A DNA stretch of 64,000 bases from Brachionus plicatilis (taxonomy: Eukaryota; Rotifera; Eurotatoria; Ploima; Brachionidae): positions 4,026,009-4,090,008 of the forward strand of contig QEOQ01000508.1 in the NCBI GenBank assembly GCA_010279815.1, read 5' to 3'. Both the position numbers and the translations under genes were made by a program. Under the pieces are notes generated by a model. It was given only the letters and a program-made list of their open reading frames with translations, was not told the DNA's origin and did no database searches. Of the stretch, positions 41,178 to 53,375 are shown piece after piece (position 1 is the stretch's first letter; each line of letters starts with the position of its first letter).

Positions 41178-43896
41178 TCATAAAAGCCAGTCGACTTCGA
41201 ATTTTTTTTTAGATTTTCTTTGTTCATATTCACTGACAGATTTTGCATTAGTTTTTTGGCTATTTTTAGTCTTTTTAATACTTGAGTTTATTTTATTATT
41301 TGAAATTTATTGAAAAATATTAAAATAATTTTATTTGAATTGAATTAGTAAGCGAACAAAATCAAGTAAGCAAATCAACTCCAGTAAACATTTTACTCAA
41401 GTGTTGATTTTCAAGATCTAAAAATGAGTGTGAACCTAAAAAAAAACCAAAATGATTCTTCCCAACAGAAAATATTATTTTCATTTTTTATAAAAACTCA
41501 AAAAGTGATTAAAAACTTAAATTTAAAAATTAACTTAATTAAATATTCTGGCAGATCTAATGAAAAAAAAAACAAAATTAAATCTAAATATTAGAAGCAT
41601 CTTTGATAAATAATAAAAATTAATTTTTTTTATTTATTATTTTTTTATTTATTTATTAAAACAAAACTGATATGAAATGTCGCCACCATGATTAATTATA
41701 GAAATGCCTGGATGTCATCACCAAATACTTCATAAATATTGAGGGGTTAATATTTTTAAAAAAGGTAAATTAATCGGACAAAAATATAAAAATATTGCCT
41801 GAAAACATTTTATTAAAATCACTTAATTTTAGTGTTGCCATAATACTTATTTTAAAATTTTTATTGATCATTACATTAGTGGATTAATTTTTTTTTTTTC
41901 AATGCAAAAACGAACTAGATTTAAAAATTGATCTTTAAAACCAATTACTGACATTTTTCAGCACTTAATTTCTAGTAAGCAATTTTTTTTCATTAAAACA
42001 AATTTAAGAATTGTTTATTGAAATTAATAAATATTCGAAAAAAACCTGTAATCTAAAATAATGATTTTATAGAAAGATAATTTAGAATTTCCTTTTACGT
42101 TTAAAATTTTGACAGTTAAAATTGCTAACGAAGAGTGATAAAAATTCCGGATAAGGGAAAGAAGCTGAAATTTTGAAATGGAAAGGAAATAGGAATTTAT
42201 CACATGTTCCTTCTGCTGACAATAAAATTTTATCTAAATGTTTGCTGATTTTGGCAATGCCTGGAACTGTTCTAATGCATTTATTCATTTGGCGCATGAA
42301 AAAATTCTAAACGTGCCTTTTAACACTAGAAGACCCGATTTTTTTTATACCGTTAAGTCCCAAAATGGGTTTAAAAAACCCATTTTCTAATTTAACTCTA
42401 ACTAAGGTCAAAATAAAGTTTTTTTTTCAAAATAAAATTTATTTTATGTTATTTATGCTAATTAATAGTAGCTTGATTATGGAGAAAAAAAAATGTATTA
42501 TATTTAAGTCATATGATTATAAATTCTGACATAATAACATTTGAAATAAAAGAAAAAATGAAATTTTTAATGAAAAAACTCTAATTTATAACTTTTTTCC
42601 ATCTTCAAAACACTTTTGACATAAAGCTATGTTTTTTTGTTCTTTACAACATGTACCACAACAATACTTTTTACATGAAATACAGGTAACGTTTGTTTTA
42701 TTCTGATTACAAAACCTAATTTGACAATTTTTCTTATCCTTTTTTGTGTCCATTTTTTTGGATGGAGTCGAATCAACATTCAAATCAACTGATGCATGTC
42801 TTTTACGAGTAGGCGGAGTTTTTGGTGTCGTTGGTTGACTATTAGATGAAGATGCCTGAGAATTCCTTGAACCTTTAATTGAGGGTCAACAGACTCAGCA
42901 AAAGCATTTGTACAGTCTAGTACCATTTTTACCATGCTCAAATCAAAAATGACCAAAAATGCCGATAAAGCAGTGCTATCTATTCTTGAAGCTGCAAAAC
43001 TTGTAGGACCACTTTTTTCATTAAAAACTATTCTTTTTCTAATACATGTTTCATCACCGTCATCTAACTTAGTCCAATGAACACCAGCTTTTGAAGTTTT
43101 GTCTAAATTTCTAGATTGCCCAGATGGTGGTTGTTGGTGACTGCTGCATTCAATTGGTTCATCGAATTCAGACTCACATTCATCGTCTGATGAATAATCA
43201 GAAACAAGATATAAAGTTAATAGTAAAATTATAATTTTTTTAGTGTCAAAAAGTTGAAAAATTTAACTGGGTTTAAAAAACCCCCTCCGGGACTTTATGT
43301 ATAATTTTTTTTTTTGACACCAAAAAATTATAATTTATAAATTCTAACTATTAAATTACATATACAATTCAATTTCAAATTGAAGAGGAAAAAAAAATTT
43401 AAAAAAAAAATTTTTTTCTGATTTTTATTCGATTTTTTGCAAAAAAAAAGAGCTTAAAAAACCCGCGGGTCTTCTAGTGTTAAAAAAAACTTTAAAAATT
43501 TTCATTTTTTAAAGTAGATAAATACACAGCGTGTTCAAATTGTTCTGTTAAAATTCAGCCCAATTTAATTTTATTTTAATTTATCACGAACCATTCTCGT
43601 GAAGGCTTATTTTAACAAATATTTCAGAATTCGTCAATTAAAAAATTTAATTATGATTATCTACACAAAATTGCTCCGAAATATAAACTCAAATTGAAAA
43701 CTTTAAATTTAAAGTTATTAATAATTTAAAAGCTTTTCTTAATTGTGATTAATGTCTGATTGACGATTATAAATAAAAATTTATTGATTTTTACCTTTAT
43801 TTTTCCACTAATGTATTATCACACAATTGGAGTTTTTCAATTAAAGGAAAAACTTCCTACCTCTTTGAGTGAATCAATGAGATCTTCTATTTCCAT
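41178..43896 (-). CDS. Candidate 46-residue microprotein gene, three exons
   Basis: Exon 1 (43896-43861) reads MEIEDLIDSLKE before GTAGGA. Exon 2 (41971-41949, 23 bases) lies between CTTACTAG and GTAATT. Exon 3 (41259-41178) begins after AAAATAG, continues TNAKSVSEYEQRKSKKKFEV and stops at TGA. Phases match (36+23+82 = 141 bases). The product is a highly charged, probably helical peptide. AATAAA follows about 60 bases beyond the stop. The large first intron contains the piggyBac element. An alternative frame in exon 3 (MQNLSVNMNKENLKKNSKST) ends at a better donor (GTAAGA), so the model is uncertain. No family recognised. Confidence 0.25.
42082..42297 (-). CDS. Hypothetical 71-codon frame beside the piggyBac insertion
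   Basis: Reads MRQMNKCIRTVPGIAKISKH and is less AT-driven than its surroundings. It starts 26 bases from the left TTAA of the piggyBac element, so an exon may have been hit by the insertion. A potential donor (AAAC|GTAAAA) lies near the end. No domain recognised; it may be chance. Confidence 0.25.
   Translation of the reverse strand: MRQMNKCIRTVPGIAKISKHLDKILLSAEGTCDKFLFPFHFKISASFPYPEFLSLFVSNFNCQNFKRKRKF
42324..43479 (-). mobile_element. piggyBac internal-deletion derivative with TTAA duplication
   Basis: The ends CACTAGAAGACCCG and (inverted) CACTAGAAGACCCG are perfect and flanked by TTAA (42,320-42,323 and 43,480-43,483), the signature target of piggyBac transposons. Subterminal GGGTTTAAAAAACCC palindromes occur near both ends. 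Its protein remnants run on the minus strand. It is 1,156 bp, against roughly 2.4 kb or more for an intact element. Confidence 0.9.
42586..43200 (-). pseudogene. piggyBac transposase with the catalytic core deleted
   Basis: On the minus strand, about 43,200 to 42,880 reads an acidic N-terminus (YSSDDECESEFDE) and then DSTALSAFLVIFDLSMVKMV, the start of the piggyBac transposase domain. After a deletion, another frame carries a Pro/Lys linker (TPKTPPTRKRHASVD) and the C-terminal cysteine-rich zinc-binding domain (CNQNKTNVTCISCKKYCCG..CCKEQ..CQKC) to the stop at 42,586. The DDE core between them is missing, so it cannot transpose itself, though its ends could be moved by an intact relative. Confidence 0.8.
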
Positions 43897-44224
43897 GATA
43901 CTTATGAAAATCTTTTAATTTTTTTATTTCAAATAAATGCCCGTAATTGGCCTCAAAAATACAAATAAAAAATTAAAAAAAGATTTAAAAACAAGAAATA
44001 TCGCGTTGAAAATTGTTTGATCACATTTTCAAATATTTTTAAATGAAAAAAAATTGACTAAAGATTATCGAATTTTAATTAAATTGCATAAGATTACAAT
44101 AGATTAAATAGTATTTAAAGTGGATTATTTAAATTTTTTTAATAATAGATTCGTCTTGGTCTTTAAAGCTTTTAAAATGTTTTTTAATACTCAGGTAAAA
44201 GGATCTCACATTTTCTCTTTCAAA

Positions 44225-44508
44225 CTGATAATATAAGATGTTATCATCTTTTGACCAATCGATTAGAGTGATTACAAATTTGTATATTTGATAGCAAAAA
44301 AATTATTTGGATAACTAATTTATTATGGTTTGTATTAGAAAACTTTTTTATAATTTAAAAATTTTATTGTAAACAAAATTAATTTATTGATAATACTTTT
44401 TTTAGATATTAAATAATATAAATTACTGATAACATAATCTATTGATAGTAAAAAATGTTATAACTCCGATTTTAATCGGTTGGTCAATAATTTATAATAT
44501 GCTATCAG
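44225..44508. repeat. Imperfect hairpin, probable old MITE
   Basis: CTGATAATATA..TTGACCAATCGATTA on the left faces TAATCGGTTGGTCAA..TATGCTATCAG on the right. Many mismatches imply age. Confidence 0.55.
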
Positions 44509-44733
44509 TTGACAACACTATTGGGGATTGCAAAATTTACAAATAAAGTATTTTTTTTTGGAAATTTAAAACTATGAAATTTTTTCATTTTTATGTTTTA
44601 TGAATTATGTATGAGGCCGATTTTTCATTAAATAAACAAATTAATAATTAAAAAGTTTCAAAAATTTTCTTTCATAAATGTAAACTGCTTAATTAATTAT
44701 TTTTTTAAAAGAATTTAAAAAATTGATCGAGTG

Positions 44734-44965
44734 ATGGGCGATAAAAAAACAAAAAAGAATTCTTTAAACACTCAAATGGTAAACTTTTGATTTAAAAAAT
44801 TTCATTTTTTTTTCCATTAATTCTATAATAAGCCTTTTAATTCAAATCTTCATTTTATTTTATATTCACTTAATAATTGTTTATTTAAAAAAAAAAATAA
44901 AAAATTATATAATGTCCAGACAAGATAGTTTGAACAAAGGCTCAGATTATTCTAAAAGTCCCGAG
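44734..44965 (+). other. Two possible alternative first exons
   Basis: ATG at 44,734 opens 15 codons (MGDKKTKKNSLNTQM) before GTAAAC. ATG at 44,912 opens 18 codons (MSRQDSLNKGSDYSKSPE) before GTAATT. Both leave phase 0, as does the exon-like island at 25,804. The second shares CACTTAATAATTG upstream with the island at 25,804. A 41-base island at 49,437-49,477 (acceptor ATGCAG, donor GTAAAT, reading AEKRVPTARISLW) could follow in phase. No family recognised. Confidence 0.2.
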
Positions 44966-45789
44966 GTAATTCAAAATAATTTTTTTTAAATTTCGCATGA
45001 TTACAAAAAGTGACTGAAAATTATAAAAATCTAAATTTTAATGCCGGATTTTTATTCATTTGCTTGTCTAAATGAAGATTGAGTGATCTTCAATGATAAA
45101 TTTCACCTTTTTAACCAAAGCCTAGAACTAGAAAGAGTCTTTAGAGCTTGTAAAGCTACAATCATTAATTTAAATTCTCTACTATTGAGTTCTTCAAGTT
45201 AAATTAGTGAGTTACTTTTAAAGTTCTCGAGTGAACAATTTTCTGGAACCAATAGAAGAAAATTCTTATACAGCCTGTAGATAGTAATTGTTTTACCAGA
45301 CCAAGCAAAAAGTTTGTACCAAATTGAGGTATTACCAAATACCAAATAAAATACTAATCTAATTCATTTTTCTTTATAAATAATTCGAGAAACTTTTGAG
45401 GATTTAAATAAAATGATAGATTCTGTTATTAGCTTATATCATCTGGTACCTGATATCATTTACCGTCATCTGTTATTGTCCGATATAATATTTTACATTC
45501 AAAAAGTTTTTGAAAATTTATAAAGCTTTTTTATATTGAAAAAATCTTTTAAATATAAAGAGTATTTTTATCTTAATAAAATTTTTTATACGGTAAAATT
45601 TATTTTACATTGATGTTACCGGAATTTTGTCAAATAAATTATTTTGAAAAATTACTGAATGACCAGTAAAATTGTCAAAAAAAATTTTTAAAGATCTTCT
45701 GAATTTTTTTATTTTTCTAGGAAATGAAGTTTTAGTAAATTACTAAAAAAATAAGTAAATTAGTAAATTAATTTTTTTGTTTTTACAAG

Positions 45790-45917
45790 ATAAGTTTCCA
45801 CATCTTGAATTGCATAATAAACGGCAAATTGAAGTTTCAGATCAAATTTTAAGATCAAAACGATCATTTGAAATAATCTTAATTAATCTAATGATTTTGA
45901 TAATTTTTGAAAAATAA
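45790..45917 (+). other. Possible terminal exon
   Basis: After TTTTTACAAG, and needing one base from the previous exon, the frame reads KFPHLELHNKRQIEVSDQIL and then RSKRSFEIILINLMILIIFEK before TAA, with AATAAA overlapping the stop. The C-terminus would be a hydrophobic segment. It matches in phase the microexons at 37,057 and 39,864. Confidence 0.2.
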
Positions 45918-46134
45918 ATACTAAACACTACTAGACATGTTATGTAAAATAACGGTTCAGTATCAAATTAACATCAAAATGATTGATCTCTAAATTATTC
46001 AACAAAAATAATTTAAATAATTCAGGTTGAGTTAATTCACAAATTCAAATTCTTTTTTATTTAATAAAATTATATAATATATTTTGCATATATATAAGTA
46101 AATTTATTCAAATGAAGTTAAATTAGTGAAAAAT

Positions 46135-46477
46135 AAAAGCATAGGCCTTTTTTTGGCTTTTGATTTTATCATCATGGATTCTTAAATTTGGACCACCATT
46201 TAAGACCATTAACCAAGACTTTTAGACCGATATCTTCATTTTTCACTTGCAAAGTCATAGTTTTAATTCATCTAAGTATTGATCTTATTTTCTAGATTAC
46301 CCTTTTTATTTTAATTAAAAAATGGTTAGGGTTAAAATTAATAGAATTAATACAATGACTTGCAAGTGAAAAATGAAGATATCGGTCTAAAAGTCTTGGT
46401 TAATCGTCTTAAATGTTGGTCCAAATCTAAGAATCCATGATAATAAAATCAAAAGCCAAAAAAAGGCCTATGCTTTT
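46135..46477. mobile_element. Hairpin MITE, arms about 125 bp
   Basis: The ends AAAAGCATAGGCCTTTTTTT are inverted copies, continuing through CTTTTGATTTTAT, GGATTCTTA and ACCAAGACTTTTAGACCGAT to a loop of about 100 bp. Arm identity is high, so the insertion is young or the hairpin is constrained. No coding capacity. Confidence 0.8.
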
Positions 46478-49400
46478 TTTTATATAATTCAATAGGCCCT
46501 GTGAAAATCTAACGAAATGTCAAAAAAATCATTGACTTTTTCTTTATTTTAAATGATTCAACAATTTTTTGGATAAGAAAAAAAAATTGTCAGCAGTTTG
46601 TCGGTGTTTCCTAAAATCCGATTGCTTCTGAATAAACAAAGAATGATGCGCTAAAAGACTTAATAGCCTTAGATTCGTTTAGATGCGTTCAAGCCACTTT
46701 TCCAGACAGCCTTTAAAACTAGTTGCTCTTTAATTTGATGAATCTTGTATTGGGGAATATTTTTTAGGTATCATAGTTATGTTTGCAGTTTTCAATGTTT
46801 TATGAATCCTACCTTGTCTAAAACTAAGATTAAAAAGATGAATTAAATATTAGCTAAAATGTGCCAGAAAGGAAGAAGTTTTTAATGAAAATGCTGTAAG
46901 TCCCGGCTTAAATTTAAAAAAAAATATACATTTTAGAATTTTTGAATTGACTCTTTGAGTTGTAGATGTACTCGGACTGGACTTAAACCTTAATAAATAT
47001 ATTAAAAATTTATGTATTTTTTTTTTAAATTATCTCTTAGTTTAAGCTTGAAAGAGAAAAAATAAAACAAAAACTTACAAATTAGGTTTTTTAATGCTGA
47101 AAATTTGTATTTTAAAATTCTATATTCTCGCTTAAATTATTTAATAAAAAAAAATCAATATAAAACCAAAGATCTGATTTTTATTGATTTTGTGGCCAAA
47201 TTTTAATTTTCTTACTTTAATTGTTGTTATTAAATTTTTTCAAATAACTGTGTAAACAAGGCGCCTTTTTTAATTTCTAAATTATATTTTGATTTTAATA
47301 ATCTTATACTGAATTAAAAAAACAATTGATCATTTTTAAAGGTAGAAGCAAAAACATGTTGATTTATCTTCAATTTATCACTCACTCAATTTAATTTTTT
47401 TTAAATAATAACAAATAATAAAAAAATTTAGAGTTTTTATTAAAAATCTTTTAAAATTAAAAAAAAACAAGAGTTGATTTAAATGTTCAATTCCGAATTC
47501 TCTCACATTTTTTTCTAGAATTTTTTTCTGAAAATACAATTTTGATAAAATAAATTAAAAGAATAGATCTTCGTACTTCTAAAAAAATTTTCTGAAAATG
47601 AAATTTCAATTTACTTAATTTTTTCGCAGTATTTTAAAATTATTTATGAGTATTTTAATCAGAAAATAAATAATTAGAATCAAACAAAATATAATTTAAG
47701 GTTTTATATTTCTCAACCTGAAACCTGAAAAAAGGCTCGCATTTAGGGCTGCAAATAGAGATCTCAATTAAATCTCTAATACTTAAAAAATTCTATTGGA
47801 TCACCTTAAAAGATCTACGCAAAAATAAGCGCTTTTTTACTTCCTACTCAACAAAATCAAAATATTTATTTTCCTTTTCCGCATATTTTATATACCTCAT
47901 TTAACTAATGTTATTTATTTAGACTTGAATATTTAACTACTGGATGTTTTTAATTGTAAAATTGCTAAAAGTTAAATTAGACAAAATTAAAGAGGAAGAG
48001 AGTCGTAATAAATCTTAATATGGGTTGATTTATTTTTCTAATTTGATAATAAAACTGTCTAGTTTATTTTGAATTAAGTAGCAAAAAAATAAGATCAATA
48101 ACACAAGTCACATTTAAATTTCTCAATTACCAAAAAGAAACTTGTGAAATTTTTGGTAATAAAAACAAATCATTTGTTTGAAAACTATTTAAGGAAATAA
48201 GTTAATTAATAAAGCCAGGCTAAGCATTATTAAGGATCAAAATTATTTAAAATAAATTTTTCGATTTGGTTCTTAGTCCAAATGGTAATTGTGAATTATT
48301 GAAAAAATTTTTTATTTAAATTAAGTTTAAAGAAAATTTTTTTGTACTTCTATTTTGATTGAAATGCAATTTAAAATAAGCAGCATGAGCTTTATGTTAA
48401 GTAATAAGACAAGTGAAAAAAATTACTAAGGGCGGTTTCGTGAAGGAAATTTCGATCTTAAGAAAAGGAAGCTCGAGGAACAGGAAATAAATGATCATGA
48501 GGGTTTCTTCAGCTTTAAGCTTTTATGATTATCAATCAATAGAATTTACATGAAATACTAATATAGGATTATATTCATCGTTTTATGTAATTAATTTTTT
48601 TGCCAGAAAATATGCTTCCCAAAAAAAAAAATCATGAGTGGATTAACAATGAAAAAAAATGCTAAAAATAATAATGTTTATATGTTCTGTTGTGTTAAAT
48701 CAAAATTAATTGTATTAAAAAGTTTTTTTTTTTCTTAAATCATGCCTTACCAAGCATGTGACTGAAAAGAAGAGCCAAGATAATTTCAAAATGAACGCGG
48801 AAATTTACGGTGGTTAATGCTAATCATACATAAAATTAATGAAAAATATTTAAATATTAAATGTTTTAAAACATTTTTGCCTTAACATCAAAAAAAGAGC
48901 TAAATCCTAAGACTTAAAAAATATGATAATATAATTATTCTATTTTTTAATTAAAATTAGTCCTGAAATTAAAATTTTTCATCACGCTAAAACTCTCTTA
49001 TGACTTAATTTTTGATTAATTTATAAAAAAAAAAAAATTTTTTAAGTATTTTTTTAATTACTTTTATCTTCTCAATATTTAATTTACTGCAAAAAAACAA
49101 TTTTTACAATTTTTTCCTTCTGTTTTTTTTTCTTTTGAAGTCGAAAATTAAAAAGTTGAATAAACTTATTAAGACTATATGGAAAAAAGACAGATAAGCA
49201 AATTTTAATCGATAAAAATTAATTTTCAAAAATTCTTATTTTCGATTTAAAAATTAATCATGACACATATATTTTTTTAGTTTCGTTGAATTCTTTGATA
49301 AGGTTCACCATTGAGCATTAATTGACGGGTTTTTAAGAGTTTAGAAATACTATTCAGATGTTCAGATATTTTGGACAATTATTTAAATGTAATTTAATTT

Positions 49401-52400
49401 TTATCTTTTAATTTATTCAATACGTTAAACATGCAGGCTGAAAAGAGGGTTCCTACCGCTCGGATAAGCCTGTGGAGGTAAATCTCTAAAACTATATTTT
49501 AAATAGATAAAAATATTAAAATTTAACAAAAAAAATTAAAACTTTGTAAAAAAATCCAGCAGTTACAAATTATTTATCTGTTTGCATGATTTTTTTAATT
49601 TTTCTGAAATCAATTTTTTTTTCAATTTTTAATAATATAATTGCCAAAATAAAACTTGATATCATCTGTTAAAAATATTTGAACGAAAATACTAATCCAG
49701 TAGTTATTGCTTGTTTCTAAGCTAGAATTAAACTTTTCTCACTAAGAAAATAAAACAACCAATATTGAATTAAATAAATCTTTTTTAGTTTTTAATTGTT
49801 TAAAAAGAGAAAAAGTTATATTTAAATTTAATCAACAAAATAATTATTCTTTACTTGATGAATTCTCGAAAAAAAGGAAACTAAAATGAGAAAAGAATCC
49901 AATTGAAAAAATAATTATTACACAAAAGACAATCTTTTTATTTTAATTTTCATTAGACTATTCTCTTAAACAAAAAAATAAAACATAAATAATAATCAGC
50001 ATATCTGTGAATGTTTAAATTAAATAAATTTCCTTTTACCTTAGCACTTTATAAATTCAACATATTTACTTTTCGATAGATGATCTCATAAGCGCATCAA
50101 AATTTTTCATTTAAAAGCTTAACTTAAAGAAAGATTTGATTTATTTTTAGACTCACTTGAAGTGCAAAATGGAAAGAAAAGAAAAGAAAATTTAATATTA
50201 ATTTAATTTTAATTTATGATATTATAATTTGTAACAAGATTTTTGATCTTCAGAGAAAAGTACTTTTTAGACATTTATTGATACATTTTTAATCAATTGC
50301 TGATTATATAAATAAAACATTTTATAAAATTTTTTATTATTTTCACTTTTTTTGATTAATTTGTAAAACTTTATTAAGCTTTAGCTCCTAATGGCCCTTA
50401 AATCAATAAATAATGATATCAATGTCAAAAAAAATAATCCTAATTACAATTAACCAAGGCTCCTACTGAATTTTTTAAAAATAAATGAAAGAAAACAAAA
50501 TTCTAATATAATAAAATGGATAATTTAAAAATGAAATCAAACTTTTCATTAAATTTTTCTTTCATATATAAAACTTAAGGTTTATTCTAAACAATCCGGA
50601 AATTCATCTAAGGCTTTATTTAACAAAATAAATAATTACTATTCTCTATATATCTCGTTTTTATAAAGCTAAATTTTAATCAACTATAATTACCTTCAAT
50701 TAAAAACTACGGTCGAGACATGTTTCAGACAACAAATCTTCAAATTTTTTTTAGTTAAATACAAAACGAATTTATTTTTATGAGATTTAGTAACTAAAAA
50801 TTTTAATTCATTATAGAAAGATAATGTTTCGTCGAGTTATTTAAAGAATTTTTTCATGATAGGACATGAGCTTTATTTTAAGACATTTTATGCATTCATT
50901 ACTAATTTATTTTTTTTCATTCTCTGATTTAAAATTAGTTTAATTTTCTATAAAAAATACATTTTTTCTTTAGAAGCTGAGATAAATACTTGGGAAAAAA
51001 AAAAACTATAGTTTTATTCTTTTTTATCTTCATATTTTTTTCCCTTGATAAATCAAATTTTTTTTAAATAAAAATTTTATCAAAATAATTAATTTGTTAA
51101 CAAAAAGGATAAAGACAAAATTGAATTTAAAAAAAATTATTAGGCTTGACATTAAATTCTTTAAATTTAAAGCATTTTTTTAAAATTAGGGTAGAAAATT
51201 TAAAAACTAGTTAAGACATTGGTACAAAAAAATCGAAAAGCTAATTTAAATTATTTTGAAAATATTTTTATAAAACAATATTTAAGAAAAAGTATATTTT
51301 AGATTAAAAAAAAAATCAGTAGACCAAGTCAAAAATTTGTAGACGATGGATAAAACCCATGGATAGAAAATGAGATTTAACTATTAAAAAAACGTTTGTA
51401 CTTTCTGTACTTTTTGTGCTTTAAAAGTATTTTAAAAATTATATAAAAAGTTAAACAGGAGCCCTGGTTTAGGAATTTGGGTATGTTGGATAAATATTAG
51501 TTAAAATTAATATCAATATTTAAACTATTAATTAATTAAAATCTTTATTTTAAATATGAAAAATTACAGAAAGTACAAAAAGGAACGGGGCCAAATAAAT
51601 TTAAATTTAGAAAAAGTACAGGAAGGATTTTTACTTTTTAAAAGTCTCATTGTATAAACCTCGTAAAACCAATACGAAAATTTTTTTTTACAAAGATTCT
51701 TTTTTATCCATCGGACTAACAAATAAATAATAAACAATAAATTGGCCTTTTAGTCTCTTAAAATGTTTATTACAATTTTGTTAGTCCGTTCTTTTAAGAA
51801 TATCTTAAAAACTTTAATTACTTAATATTCTTAATTTCATTAAAATCTAATAGCATCTTTTCGAGAATATGAGGACAAATTAGCATTTTTAAAATGATGA
51901 AGATTACAAAAGAAGGAAATATTTTCTAAAATCAATAGAAGAATGGATGGTTAAAAATGGATCAAATAATGTAAGAAATGCGATTAATTTAAAAATTGGA
52001 GTCTACATCTGGTTAAAATTATGAAACTAACTTACTCTCTATCATTTCTAATTACATTGAATATTTTTCAATTAATTGAAAACTGAAATTAAGTTTAATT
52101 AAATCTAAAGGAAATAATTTTCTAAAATAATCTTTGTTAAATACAGTTTCTTTGAATTTAAAACCTTTATTAAAAATCAAGATTGTTAAAGAAATGCAAA
52201 GCTTTGACTTGAATAATTTAAATTTTACTAAATTACCTAGTTTAATTAAAAATTCTAAAGGTAAAAGAATTTTATTTATTCTTCAAAAATATCCTTAACC
52301 TTTAGTGGAAACAATTGAAGATAAAAATTATCATATATCTTCAGATCAACAGCTATTAAGAGCAATTAAAATTTATTTAATTTTTATTTGAATTTTTTCG

Positions 52401-53375
52401 AGTCTGACTATCCAAGTCTTATTATTTTCTTAATAAAAATAATAAAAATTCTAGAAAATTCACCAAAAAAATAATTAAAATTGGTTTATGATGCTATTAG
52501 TCCAAAGCATTAGGTTCATAATATTGATTATCCGTTTCTTATTAAATTCATCCTTTTATTTTGTTAATTATTATTAATAGGATTCATTTACAAGTTATAA
52601 TTAATAAAAAAAAACATTATTTTAGGATTAATTTCATCTTATTAATCTAGTATTTGGAATATAGGAATATTCTAGGACCATCTAATGTGATGGATAAGTT
52701 TATAGATTTTTGCAGAAAGTAAAAATCTTTTGGCATTGAAGCTGCTAAATTAAATATATTATAAGCTGTTAAAATATATTTTTTTTTAATTTTCCAATTT
52801 TGATATTCTGGCTGCTGTTTCTTAAAAGAAAATTTAGGAAATTTTAAACATGCATCGCCAGGTGATAATCAAGAAACATCTGTAAAAAAATTCTCGAAAT
52901 TGATATAATTTTACGTAAATTTATTTTAATAAAAGAAATTAAATAAAAAAGAAATATTTCTACTCCCCAAAACAAAACGCTCAATATTTCAATTGATTGA
53001 TGTTCTAAAATTAATTTTTAATTACTAGCAATGATATCTAATTTTCAATTCATTCTTCAAAATTGATTCCTAGAAAATAATTAAAAACTATTTCAAGAAT
53101 TTTCTCTTCAACTCAACATTCAACTAGAATCCTTTAGTAATCCTTTAGAAAAAATATGTGATAGAATAGGTTTTCATGTATCTAGAAGATCAAAATTTTT
53201 AATATAAGCCAAAGTAACTAAACCAGTAGCTAAACCATTTTTCAATCATAAATTTTAATTGAAAAATTTCACTAAAAATATTCAATCAAGACATTTTTAA
53301 ACGTTTAAGCTGATTATCAGAAAGCTAAATTTTAAAATTGTTTAATTTATATTTAATTTTATTTAGAAAAAAAAA
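46478..53375. other. Gene-poor AT-rich DNA with possible decayed coding near 51.9-53.3 kb
   Basis: Apart from the exon-like island at 49,437-49,477, nothing recognisable is present to about 51.8 kb. Between 51.86 and 53.3 kb one plus frame gives coding-like runs interrupted mainly by TAA (for example MQSFDLNNLNFTKLPSLIKN around 52,195, and later HASPGDNQETSVKKFSKLI around 52,850). This may be a decayed gene or chance. Confidence 0.35.
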
